A DNA stretch of 64,000 nt from Arachidicoccus sp. (GTDB lineage Bacteria > Bacteroidota > Bacteroidia > Chitinophagales > Chitinophagaceae). The notes under the pieces were generated by a model, which was given only the letters and a program-made list of their open reading frames with translations, did no database searches and had not been told where the DNA came from. The stretch lies in NCBI GenBank assembly GCA_028283605.1, contig JAPWKH010000008.1:62001-126000 (forward strand). Direction: 5' to 3'. A program made the translations under genes and the position numbers. Each line of letters begins with the position of its first letter. The first letter of the stretch is position 1. Shown here piece after piece: positions 18,488-27,396 of the stretch.

Positions 18488-18745
18488 AAATAGTCTGCAT
18501 AAGTTTTTATTTTCCTACCGATTTGTGTCATTATCAACCGAAAAATGCAATGACAATTATGTCAGTATATCGGCTATTAGGTGAGCGTTTTCAAGACCTT
18601 ATAGATTTTTCAAAAACTGAAAAAGGCTGTTTTATACAATGGAGGAGACGCAGCATGCAACAAAATCACAAGTATTTGCAACAAATGCGAAAGCTGTTTA
18701 AATAAGTCGTTTCTATTTTTGAATAGTGCTTTTACTTATAAAAAT

Positions 18746-21700
18746 ATGATTATGAAACAAGCATTTACTTTCCTGTTATTCGGTTTATTATCAATAACTG
18801 TACAGGCGCAATGGAGCGACACACTCAACAATTTTTACGACTCCTTAGACATGCCCGTAGCGCAGGCGTTATATAACCAATCCAACCCTCTCGTTGTAAA
18901 AAGCGAGCCGGATGGCGGCTATTTCGTTATTTGGGAAGACCAACGCACCAACATAGACATCTATGCCCAGAAATATGATAAAGACGGACACCGCCTTTGG
19001 ACGGAAAACGGCGTTCCTGTTGCCACCGGCGACGACCATCAGCAATATTCAACTATTTCCAATGGTGTGGTCAACTATTGTAATTATCACAATGCAAACC
19101 ACGCGGCAAGCGACGGTAATGGCGGTTTTTTTATCGCCTTTACCACCTCTGACCACAACGATGTCTATGTGCAGCATATCAAAAGCGATGGCAGCCATGT
19201 TTTTGCCGACGCAGGCTACCCACTTGCCGTTCACACAAGTGGGTTAAACGTGTATTATTCCCAGCCACAACTGATAACCGACGACAACGGCGGATTTTTC
19301 ATCGGTTACCTGATACAAAATCCTAATTACAGCGTATTGGTATATGATTATAAAGATGAAGACGGCACGCTCAAGTCTTATGGCGGCGGTTTGATGGACG
19401 AATATCACTACCGAATAGTCTCGCCAACGGAGTGTGGTAGTAGATATGATTTTAGTAATAGAAATGGTACAGGAAGTGATGCGTCTTATGGTGCTATTAC
19501 GCTTGCTTCTTTTCTTATTTTTCCCGACCGGCAGGGTGGTTGTGGTATGGCAATGATAAAAGAAACAGGTGGCTCTGAAAACTGGCATCCGGCATTTAAC
19601 TGGCTTGTCCGTGTAAAAAAAGATTGCATGACCATAACAAAAAAATATTTAGAGGACGGTAATACAGCTTGGAATACAGTAGCCATAGAGGGGTCGTTTT
19701 GTCCATCGTGTATCCTTCCCTTACATTTGGACGCAGATACGATCTATACGGACGCGCCTTATGATGTAGCACCAGAGTATTATGTGGATGAGTATATGGA
19801 TTCGTTAAACAACAGAGGATTGTCATATCCGGGTTATCTGATAACCGGTAATTTTTGGAAATACGATACTATATCTTATAAAAAGGGTACGGTTACGCGG
19901 ATGTACAACTTTAAATCACACTCTGAATCAGTAAGCTGTACCGTACTTGTCAATGATCCTGTGCCGCCTGGGGCGGATCCGATATTTAAGATAGTCGTAT
20001 ATACCAATTATTACATTGACGATGAGGGAGTTCTTATCTTGAGACCAAACACGGCCGCACATGACATATCAAAAATAAATGCCGCAGTGTTACCGACGGA
20101 CGGCAATATCAATGCCGCTTTGATGACATGGAACCAGCGGAATTATACCAATTCAAACCTTACGGACTTTGCTTCCCGAGGGCAATTGCTTGCAATGCAG
20201 ATATACGACAGCATACCCTGGCAACTCGTGGTGGACACAGTGCACCCTTACCCAATAAGGCCTGCGGACCTGGACAAACTCAACGAAGGCATTTCGGATG
20301 TCGACACATTGATCGCGCCGCTCCATTCGGATAATGATGGATATTTTTACGATTATACCCTTTTGGGCACTGGAGGCAAGGCTTTTCTGGTCTCCTCCGT
20401 TAATGGACTATTGAACAATGGTTCCGATCCTTCCCCTTTTTATTACCAGGAAGCAAAAGTTACCCGCCAAACCAAAGATTCCTTTGCCGTAAAATTGAAT
20501 ACGCCGGATAAAAGAGGGATTGTTTTCGGTATTGGTTCCGGCTATGACCATTTCCTGCATCTGGCAGGAGACGGTGCGGGCAATGCTACCTTTTATTACA
20601 TAGGACCAGATGGGCGCGATCATGTAAATGCAAGCCCTGTGGACGAAGGCGGCAAGCTACGTTGGGGCACGTTGGGCAGACAGCTTAATTCAGGAGGAGT
20701 AAGTACAGCATATTTTTCTCCTTCATCAGCTTATCTGTATATGGATGCCGACGGCAAAGGCGTAATAGCCTGGAGCGATGGGCGGGAAACACCAACAGGC
20801 TATTCCGGAGACAACATTTACGTGCGGCATTTGGACAGCTTGTTGAGACCTAATTATCAGCCGCCCTCGCTGAAAGTTCAGTTGCTCACGGATTTAAGCG
20901 TATTTCCTAACGTTGCCAATCGTTCTACCGCAAGTACCCCTCAATCACTTGTCGGTAGCAGTAATGCATGGACAACATTTCCTGTGGAAATATCAAAGTC
21001 CGGCGGAGAAGGCGGCGGCGCGCCCTCTACGCCTGTAGCAGAAATTAAGGATGATTACAATTTGGGAAAAGTAACAGTATCTGTATATGAAACCTATTAT
21101 AACCCGCCGTATAACAGCACACTCATCCGCACCACACCGGACGGTCATCCTTACCTCAGCAGGAATTATACCATTACCGTAATTAATCAGCCTCCTGCCG
21201 GAGCATCGGTACACGTACGTTTAATATTTACCAAAGCGGAATTTGATTCTCTGAAAGCGCACGATGCTTCCATACAAGATCCTGGGGATTTGGCCGTTAT
21301 TAAACAACCTAATGCAACTGGGACGCTGTCTTCCGATTACACACCTGTTGCAGGCGAAAAAGGTATCAAGCCTGTTGCATGGGCAGCCATTGAAAATACA
21401 GTGAACGGGGAAGAAATAACAACGGGCTACTATATTGAAATAGTCATCAATAGTTTTAGCAACTTTTTCATCGGCAGCGCCGAGGATATATTGCCCGTCA
21501 GCATGCAAGGCTTTACCGCTGAGGCCGTCAATAATACGGCAGTACTTGCATGGCACACGGCTTCCGAAACCAACAATAGCCGTTTCGATATTGAACGCTC
21601 CGCCACAGGTAAAGTATTTACAAAAATCGGCAGTGTGCAGGGGCACGGCACTACAAGCATTGCACAGGATTACAGTTTTACGGACAACACGCCGCTTGCA

Positions 21701-22021
21701 GGCAATAACTATTACCGTTTGGCGCAAGTGGACTTGGACGGGAAAGTAAATTATTCCGAAACGCGTATGGTCGCGTTCGGTATATCGAAGGGGGCACTTA
21801 AAGTTTTCCCGAACCCGTCGAAAGGTATCGTCCATGTACAATTTCCGCAGGCATCAGACGGGGCATCGGCGATAGAATTATTCAGTATAAGCGGCACAAA
21901 AGTGTTGTTCCAAACGGTTTCTGCAGGCGATACGCAAACGGATATCGACATTAGTTTTTTACCGAAGGGTATCTATGTTTTGAAATACGGAAACCAAAGT
22001 ACAAAACTGGTAAAGGAATAG
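18746..22021 (+). CDS. Secreted 1,091-aa protein with T9SS sorting domain
   Basis: Starting at ATG 18746 gives a signal peptide (MIMKQAFTFLLFGLLSITVQ, AQ cleavage). The body has repeated beta-propeller-like strands (GGYFVIWEDQRTNIDIYAQK, NGGFFIAFTTSDHNDVYVQH, GGFFIGYLIQ). A fibronectin-like segment follows near the end (AVLAWHTASETNNSRFDIER). The last 75 residues are a type A T9SS sorting domain: LKVFPNPSKGIVHVQFPQ, then GIYVLKYGNQSTKLVKE. It should be exported across the outer membrane by the type IX system and attached to the surface or released. No catalytic motif is recognised. A TTG start at 18719 is possible but would lengthen the signal peptide unusually. Confidence 0.85.
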   Translation: MIMKQAFTFLLFGLLSITVQAQWSDTLNNFYDSLDMPVAQALYNQSNPLVVKSEPDGGYFVIWEDQRTNIDIYAQKYDKDGHRLWTENGVPVATGDDHQQYSTISNGVVNYCNYHNANHAASDGNGGFFIAFTTSDHNDVYVQHIKSDGSHVFADAGYPLAVHTSGLNVYYSQPQLITDDNGGFFIGYLIQNPNYSVLVYDYKDEDGTLKSYGGGLMDEYHYRIVSPTECGSRYDFSNRNGTGSDASYGAITLASFLIFPDRQGGCGMAMIKETGGSENWHPAFNWLVRVKKDCMTITKKYLEDGNTAWNTVAIEGSFCPSCILPLHLDADTIYTDAPYDVAPEYYVDEYMDSLNNRGLSYPGYLITGNFWKYDTISYKKGTVTRMYNFKSHSESVSCTVLVNDPVPPGADPIFKIVVYTNYYIDDEGVLILRPNTAAHDISKINAAVLPTDGNINAALMTWNQRNYTNSNLTDFASRGQLLAMQIYDSIPWQLVVDTVHPYPIRPADLDKLNEGISDVDTLIAPLHSDNDGYFYDYTLLGTGGKAFLVSSVNGLLNNGSDPSPFYYQEAKVTRQTKDSFAVKLNTPDKRGIVFGIGSGYDHFLHLAGDGAGNATFYYIGPDGRDHVNASPVDEGGKLRWGTLGRQLNSGGVSTAYFSPSSAYLYMDADGKGVIAWSDGRETPTGYSGDNIYVRHLDSLLRPNYQPPSLKVQLLTDLSVFPNVANRSTASTPQSLVGSSNAWTTFPVEISKSGGEGGGAPSTPVAEIKDDYNLGKVTVSVYETYYNPPYNSTLIRTTPDGHPYLSRNYTITVINQPPAGASVHVRLIFTKAEFDSLKAHDASIQDPGDLAVIKQPNATGTLSSDYTPVAGEKGIKPVAWAAIENTVNGEEITTGYYIEIVINSFSNFFIGSAEDILPVSMQGFTAEAVNNTAVLAWHTASETNNSRFDIERSATGKVFTKIGSVQGHGTTSIAQDYSFTDNTPLAGNNYYRLAQVDLDGKVNYSETRMVAFGISKGALKVFPNPSKGIVHVQFPQASDGASAIELFSISGTKVLFQTVSAGDTQTDIDISFLPKGIYVLKYGNQSTKLVKE

Positions 22022-22090
22022 GGTGCTCCTTTCAAACCATTTAGAAGTTAATAATGTAATTGTTCCATCATATCGTCCAATTAATTTATT

Positions 22091-22510
22091 ATGAAAAGAT
22101 TTATTTTCTCTGCCATCTGTTTGTTGGCAACAGGCATTGCATCACACGCACAAACAAACAACGTTGATTCTTCTTACAAAGATTACGTAGGCAAATATGT
22201 CTTTGCGCCTGGAGAACCCATAGAAGAAGCATATATTGTTGTAAAGGATACATCTTTAATTGTCGTAACTGAAGTGTCGGCGGACATTACGCTGAAGAAA
22301 CTGGGTGTGGACAGCTTTGCCGTTAATGCAGACGGTGCGGCATCCATTACGTTCAAACGCGATTCTGCCGGCAAGGTAACGGGCTTGGTACTTTATACAC
22401 TCAGCGGCCGTGCTGTTCCTGCAAAAAAACAAGATACCGCAAACAACGCAACCGGAAGAAATGATTTACCGAATAAAGAATTGTATGCAAAGTATGCTCA
22501 TGTCGAATAA
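22091..22510 (+). CDS. Small secreted protein, DUF3471-like
   Basis: A clear signal peptide (MKRFIFSAICLLATGIASHA) is followed by about 115 residues. KDYVGKYVFAPGEPIEEAYI and ASITFKRDSAGKVTGLVLYT recall the lipocalin-like DUF3471 domain that often follows serine beta-lactamase-like hydrolases in Bacteroidetes. Here it stands alone. It lies 69 bases after the T9SS cargo gene in the same direction and may be co-transcribed. A function cannot be given. Confidence 0.65.
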   Translation: MKRFIFSAICLLATGIASHAQTNNVDSSYKDYVGKYVFAPGEPIEEAYIVVKDTSLIVVTEVSADITLKKLGVDSFAVNADGAASITFKRDSAGKVTGLVLYTLSGRAVPAKKQDTANNATGRNDLPNKELYAKYAHVE

Positions 22511-22594
22511 AACCCGAGCGCAAGCACTTTTTACGGGTATAATTAAAATCATTATAAGATAAAAAACATACGTATAAAAACAATAATCTGTTTA

Positions 22595-22780
22595 ATGACG
22601 AGTGTTGCAGTTTTGGTTTTTTGCGGGTATAAGTTCAGCGTAGGCGCGAAAAAAGATGTCACTACTGGGCTTTCTTTCACTTACCATGGCTTTCGTGTGG
22701 GGGACGTTTTTCTGACCGATTCGGGAAGCCGTAAATGTAAGACATCTGCTGGAGCCCGGAGAAAACGAAAAGCTGTTTAA
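22595..22780 (+). pseudogene. Possible remnant of a small lipoprotein-like gene
   Basis: The frame reads MTSVAVLVFCGYKFSVGAKK, then DVTTGLSFTYHGFRVGDVFL, with a hydrophobic start and a lipobox-like VFCG. The upstream codons IRIKTIICL in the same frame look like the true beginning of the signal peptide but have no ATG. The end drifts into basic, unstructured residues. It may be a decayed small exported protein of the same group as its neighbours; the family is not recognised. Confidence 0.3.
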
Positions 22781-22815
22781 AAACAGTGATTAAAGAAAAA
22801 TTAAAATAAATAAAA

Positions 22816-23153
22816 ATGAATATACAAAAAAGCACCGTTTGCTGCAATGGCAGTAGGCACAGTGCTGGTGCTGGCAAACAGTGCATTTAAAGAAAGTCCG
22901 CATAATAAGAGCGGGCAAATGTTATATACTTTTCACTATAACCCGCTCAATGATACAGGAAGACGCAGATGTCTGCAGCAGAGACAATGTGGAAGCTTGT
23001 ACTATTCAGGTTCCGTCAAGCTTTGTGGATAATCCTACCAGCGATCCGACGTTGAATTCTTCCATTAATATCGGTACAGCCTCTGCGCTTTCCGGCCGGC
23101 GGAAACGGTACCATTTTCAATATCCGTTTTCACTTTATGCATACTGCAATTAA
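22816..23153 (+). pseudogene. Decayed small secreted protein, Cys-containing
   Basis: Two overlapping frames together make one protein: KKAPFAAMAVGTVLVLANSA, then FKESPHNKSGQMLYTFHYNP, then after a frameshift near 22960 EDADVCSRDNVEACTIQVPS and SFVDNPTSDPTLNSSINIGT. Near 23095 another change destroys the end. The layout (short signal peptide, then a paired-Cys segment) resembles DUF6520-type small proteins of Bacteroidetes. The gap 22511-23417 holds nothing else I can support. Confidence 0.5.
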
Positions 23154-23417
23154 AGCGCAACCAAGACGCAATCAAAATGCTGCAGATGTACATTTTCGGC
23201 AATAGCGGCACAGATGCACAAAAACGTTCTTGCTAATTGATTCATCATAGCATAAGTCAGTTGATTGAAAATCCTACAGCTGTTCTATACGGCAGAACAT
23301 CCGTGACTTTTCAATTCTAAAATAATATAAAAATTTACGGTCTGTCCCTCTTATTCAGCTTGTATTCAGATTGCTGTTTGACATTTACCCTTCTTATTCA
23401 TTCAAGTAATCTGAAAG

Positions 23418-25886
23418 ATGAAAATTATAATAACGGTAGTCCTTTTCTTTTGTTCTTTATTTTTTAGTAAGGCACAAGCACACCGTATGGCCGATTATAT
23501 AGTATCCGGCAATGTGCTTGATGCAACGTCTAAGCTTCCGGTCGGGCATGCTACTGTAATGATAGAAAATAATCAGAACGCTCGTCTTATCGCTGTGGGT
23601 ATGACTGACAGCAGCGGACATTTCAAAATCAGTTACAGGTACAACGGTATAATAAAATTAAGCGTCAGCTATACAGGCTATAACAGTTACACAAAAGACA
23701 ATATTGAAGGCGGTTTGGCTCATCCTGATATTCAGGTCGGTATCATTTACCTGCATTCGTCTGTTTCCGACTTGAAAACAGTAGAAGTTACCACACAAAC
23801 GCCTGTTGTCAGCAACAAAGTAGACAAGATTGTGTATAATGTAGCCAATGATATTACGTCACAGGGAAGCGATGTCATCGATGTGCTTAGGAAAGTGCCC
23901 CAGGTAAATGTAGATGCAGACGGGAATGTGGAACTTCAGGGAAATGCCAATATCCGATTTTTAATCAACGGCAAACCCTCCAGTATTTTCGGCAACAGCC
24001 TGGCAGATGCGCTATCAACAATTCCAGCAAGTGAAGTGAAAAGCATAGAGGTAATGACTACTCCCGGCGCTAAATATGATGCACAGGGAACGGGCGGAGT
24101 GATAAACATTATTTTAAAAGATAATAAAGTACGAGGTATAAACAGTAATGTAAACTTATCAGCAGGAACAAAGATCGAGAACGGCAGTTTTAATCTGAAT
24201 ATGCGACAAGGCAACTTGGGTCTTAACGTGTTCTTCAGCGGGAACGGCAGGCTGAAAGCGAAGATGCCTTACACTCAAGACAGAACTTCAACAGATGCTG
24301 CTGCACAGACGATGACGGATCTTCGCCAGGACGGCTATACCGACCTTAGCCGCACGGGATATCAGACGGGCATCAGCGCTGATTGGGATATCACAAAGCT
24401 TGATAATATTTCATCGTCATTTAGTTATAACCATTTTGCCAACCACGGCACAGGAATGGCTCGCCAAGATCAGCAGACATCCGATGTGGATGGTACGCCA
24501 ATTTCCGAACTGCAAAGTATCAGTAATTCGGATTCCCGGCTGCATATGGGATCTTACGATTGGAGCATCGGCTATACCCGGAAATTTAAGAAAGAGGGTC
24601 AACAGCTGGATTTTCTGTACAGCGCCAGCAACGGAACTCCTTATAACAGCTATATCCAGTCACAAACATACTTCAATGAGGCTTTCCCGTTCACGGGAAC
24701 AGGCAGCACCAATCCGGGTAAAGACAAACAAACAATTTTGTCACTGGATTATGTACATCCCTTCGGCAAGAACTTTACATTGGATGTGGGTGCCAAAACA
24801 ACTTTTCAGGACATTACCAATACGGCAAATGTATCTAGTTATATTCCTTCCCTTAATGACTATGGCACCGATTCAAGCCAGTCCTATACTTTGCACTATA
24901 ATATGAAAGTGTATGCAGCATATGTTTCGGGCACTTTCTCCTTGTTCAAATACCTGGATGTCATAGCGGGTATTAGATATGAATATACCAATCTGGGTAT
25001 TGATTATCAAAATACGCATATCCCATCATACAGCACATTTGTGCCTTCGGTTATATTGTCACACAAGTTCGACAATGACCAAACAGTTAAACTGGCTTTT
25101 ACCAGACGTATCCAACGTCCGGAATATAAAGATTTAAATCCATTTCTAAACTTTAGCGACCCATACAATATCACAGCTGGAAATCCGATGCTCAAACCGG
25201 AAATAGGCAATAACTTTGAATTGGGATACGCTCGTAATTTTAAGAAAGGGGGTGATATATATTTTGGCATTATGGAACGCATAAATTCACAGGATGTTAA
25301 AAATTATACTTCTTTCTATCCTTCTTACATCGTTGGAGATTCTATATATCAAAATGTGTCCATTACTAAAAGAAAGAATACCGGTCATGAATACAATACA
25401 GGACTTATTATAACATCATCATTACCGATCGGTTCATTCAACCTTCGGGAAAATGCCATGATTTTCAACCGCCACATCGTTGCGGATCTCGACAGCATAC
25501 CGGTTATCAATAGTCTTAATTGGAGAGTCAATCTGGATGCAAGTTATAATTTCCCGCACGATTTGGTGTTGGAAGCTTTTGGGGATTTTCGTTCTTCTTT
25601 TAAAAGTATACAAGGCAAGCAACCGGGTGAATTAATGTACACGCTGGCTTTCAGAAAACTACTGAACAATAAGAAAATGAGCGTAGGGCTAACGGCTACC
25701 AACCCGTTCAATCAATACATTAATAAAACTACAACTATAAAGATGAGTAATTATATCTCATATTCCCAAAGACAATTGCCGTTTCGTTCTTTCGGTGTAA
25801 GTTTTACTTATAAATTCGGAAAGTCAGATGTTAAAGACATCAAAAATGCCGATGCTAAGGATAACGCAATGAATGATGGAAATTAA
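23418..25886 (+). CDS. Outer-membrane beta-barrel protein (TonB-receptor-like, OMP_b-brl_3 type)
   Basis: This 822-aa protein starts with a signal peptide (MKIIITVVLFFCSLFFSKAQ), then a CarboxypepD_reg-like domain (VSGNVLDATSKLPVGHATVM), then a plug-like domain (VIDVLRKVPQVNVDADGNVE, SEVKSIEVMTTPGAKYDAQG with GTGGVINIILK), and a long barrel rich in alternating aromatic strands. The barrel ends with the aromatic motif FGVSFTYKFGKSDVKD followed by a charged tail. This type is common in Bacteroidetes, often regulated with stress or metal genes; its substrate is unknown. It is convergent with the PepSY protein gene (4 bases between stops). Confidence 0.88.
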   Translation: MKIIITVVLFFCSLFFSKAQAHRMADYIVSGNVLDATSKLPVGHATVMIENNQNARLIAVGMTDSSGHFKISYRYNGIIKLSVSYTGYNSYTKDNIEGGLAHPDIQVGIIYLHSSVSDLKTVEVTTQTPVVSNKVDKIVYNVANDITSQGSDVIDVLRKVPQVNVDADGNVELQGNANIRFLINGKPSSIFGNSLADALSTIPASEVKSIEVMTTPGAKYDAQGTGGVINIILKDNKVRGINSNVNLSAGTKIENGSFNLNMRQGNLGLNVFFSGNGRLKAKMPYTQDRTSTDAAAQTMTDLRQDGYTDLSRTGYQTGISADWDITKLDNISSSFSYNHFANHGTGMARQDQQTSDVDGTPISELQSISNSDSRLHMGSYDWSIGYTRKFKKEGQQLDFLYSASNGTPYNSYIQSQTYFNEAFPFTGTGSTNPGKDKQTILSLDYVHPFGKNFTLDVGAKTTFQDITNTANVSSYIPSLNDYGTDSSQSYTLHYNMKVYAAYVSGTFSLFKYLDVIAGIRYEYTNLGIDYQNTHIPSYSTFVPSVILSHKFDNDQTVKLAFTRRIQRPEYKDLNPFLNFSDPYNITAGNPMLKPEIGNNFELGYARNFKKGGDIYFGIMERINSQDVKNYTSFYPSYIVGDSIYQNVSITKRKNTGHEYNTGLIITSSLPIGSFNLRENAMIFNRHIVADLDSIPVINSLNWRVNLDASYNFPHDLVLEAFGDFRSSFKSIQGKQPGELMYTLAFRKLLNNKKMSVGLTATNPFNQYINKTTTIKMSNYISYSQRQLPFRSFGVSFTYKFGKSDVKDIKNADAKDNAMNDGN

Positions 25887-25890
25887 TAGT

Positions 25891-27126
25891 TTAGACCGAG
25901 TGCGCTTTGTTTTTGCGTTTAGGTTTCTTTAGTTTATTGAGCCAAATCAAGATACCGGTTATCGGAAGGCTCGTTGCCAATAAGCACGCCAGAAAATATA
26001 TAATCTTTGTGAGCGTACCGAAAATTTCTCCAACATGGATGGCTCTAAAGACGGTTGCTATTTTCTTACCCAATGACAGATCTGAAAATAAGGAAAGCTT
26101 CAATACTTTACCGCTGTAAGGATTAATTTGTATATTATCAATAGCAGCAAGGCTGCAAAAACCCGTATGTGTTTTAATAATGGAAACAGCAGAGGATTTG
26201 TTGCCCGGAATATTAATTAGCGTTGTACCATTTGCCGGAATATAAGACTCAACAGTATCCAGTATCTGCGTATAAGTAGCCCTTAGAGCTTTTGCATTTA
26301 CGGTATCTCCCAATGACAGGGCTTTTTCTTTTTTCAGCACTTCCTTATTCAGCACTTTACTTGTTACTGAACGATACCATTCGAAAGACCAGGAAGGGCC
26401 TGTAATTGCAGACAATAATATAACAGGAAAAACGTAAGCACCAAATGCCCGATGCAGATCAAAATTGACCCTTTTCCAATTAGCAGAGAATTTGATCTTA
26501 AAACCCTCACGCCAATGTTTTAATTTCTTGGGAAACCAGATGACGACACCGCTGATAATAAGAAGAATAAAGATAAGCGCAGCCGAACCTCCGACAGCTT
26601 TTCCCGCCGGTTTGCCGATAAAAAACCAACGATGTATATTTTCAATGGTAACAAAGAATTTTCCTGCGGGGCTTTTACCTATTCCCGTTATGGCGCCTGT
26701 GTAAGGATTGACGTAGAATACCTTGTTCTTCTCTGCTCGAACTTTATCATCGGTTGAGGTCTTTGGCAGTTTATCAAAACTACCGTTTTTTTTGCTTTTC
26801 CCTTTTATGGAAAACAGCCACACTTCGTCTTTAGATGAAGGAATAATAAAGGAAACAACCTTCCCATCTGTTACCTTTTCTACCTTTTCTATAAGTGCAT
26901 CCGGCGTTTGCATCTTTGCTGCCCCACTTTTTGCGCTGAACCATTTGGGGTAAAGCAGTTTTTCAATTTCTGTATGAAACACAAAAATCGTTCCCGTAAG
27001 ACAGACAACAAATAGAACGATTGCGCTCGCGATCCCCAACCATAAATGTATATTGTTGCAAATTTTTTTAAAATTATATTCTTTGCCTTTCTTTATTCCC
27101 TCGTGGGCAACTTTTTCATTAATCAT
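25891..27126 (-). CDS. PepSY-domain inner-membrane protein (iron-linked, PiuB/FoxB-like)
   Basis: The 411-aa protein has four hydrophobic segments: WLGIASAIVLFVVCLTGTIF near the N terminus, AALIFILLIISGVVIWFPKK, AFGAYVFPVILLSAITG and IIYFLACLLATSLPITGILI close to the end. Between the first two lies a PepSY-like periplasmic part with VNPYTGAITGIGKSPAGKF and the conserved His pattern IHLWLG, NIHRWFF, LHRAFG and IHVGEIFG, likely haem or metal ligands. Related proteins act with TonB-dependent siderophore receptors, reducing or releasing iron from the ligand. It is divergent from the siderophore receptor gene at 27397, supporting that role. Confidence 0.85.
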   Translation of the reverse strand: MINEKVAHEGIKKGKEYNFKKICNNIHLWLGIASAIVLFVVCLTGTIFVFHTEIEKLLYPKWFSAKSGAAKMQTPDALIEKVEKVTDGKVVSFIIPSSKDEVWLFSIKGKSKKNGSFDKLPKTSTDDKVRAEKNKVFYVNPYTGAITGIGKSPAGKFFVTIENIHRWFFIGKPAGKAVGGSAALIFILLIISGVVIWFPKKLKHWREGFKIKFSANWKRVNFDLHRAFGAYVFPVILLSAITGPSWSFEWYRSVTSKVLNKEVLKKEKALSLGDTVNAKALRATYTQILDTVESYIPANGTTLINIPGNKSSAVSIIKTHTGFCSLAAIDNIQINPYSGKVLKLSLFSDLSLGKKIATVFRAIHVGEIFGTLTKIIYFLACLLATSLPITGILIWLNKLKKPKRKNKAHSV

Positions 27127-27321
27127 ATTTTCTTAATGAGGCTTCACCTTTAAATTATTTTTTTAGAAATGTTGGCGTGCGAAATTATTGAAATCTGTAA
27201 TAGAATATACGATATTAACCTTCTCCAAATTTTGCTATACAGCACATTTTTTAACTTTCTATTGCTTTAATCCTTTGATATAGTGCGTTTTATTAATAAT
27301 TAACTGCTGAAAGAAATTTCA

Positions 27322-27350
27322 GATATCGCAAATTTTTTCCCGATATCGTA
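27322..27350. promoter_or_regulatory. Direct repeat upstream of the siderophore receptor
   Basis: GATATCGCAAA (from 27322) and GATATCGTAAA (from 27342) are near-identical and start exactly 20 bases apart, about two helical turns. They lie 47-75 bases before the receptor start in the divergent intergenic region with the PepSY gene. The arrangement suits a dimeric or AraC-type regulator but no regulator is identified. It is not a recognisable Fur box. Confidence 0.4.
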
Positions 27351-27396
27351 AATCAAAAAATCGAAGTATAGCTTCCTTTGCAAAAATTTTTCTACA

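Noticed and set aside
18523-18705. A 60-codon ORF between the peptidase fragment and the T9SS gene
   Set aside because: No signal peptide, no motif, and composition unlike neighbouring genes; it may be chance in a debris zone.
27127-27396. A Fur box before the siderophore receptor
   Set aside because: I looked for a GATAAT-type 19-bp palindrome and found only the GATATCG direct repeat, which is not a Fur site.
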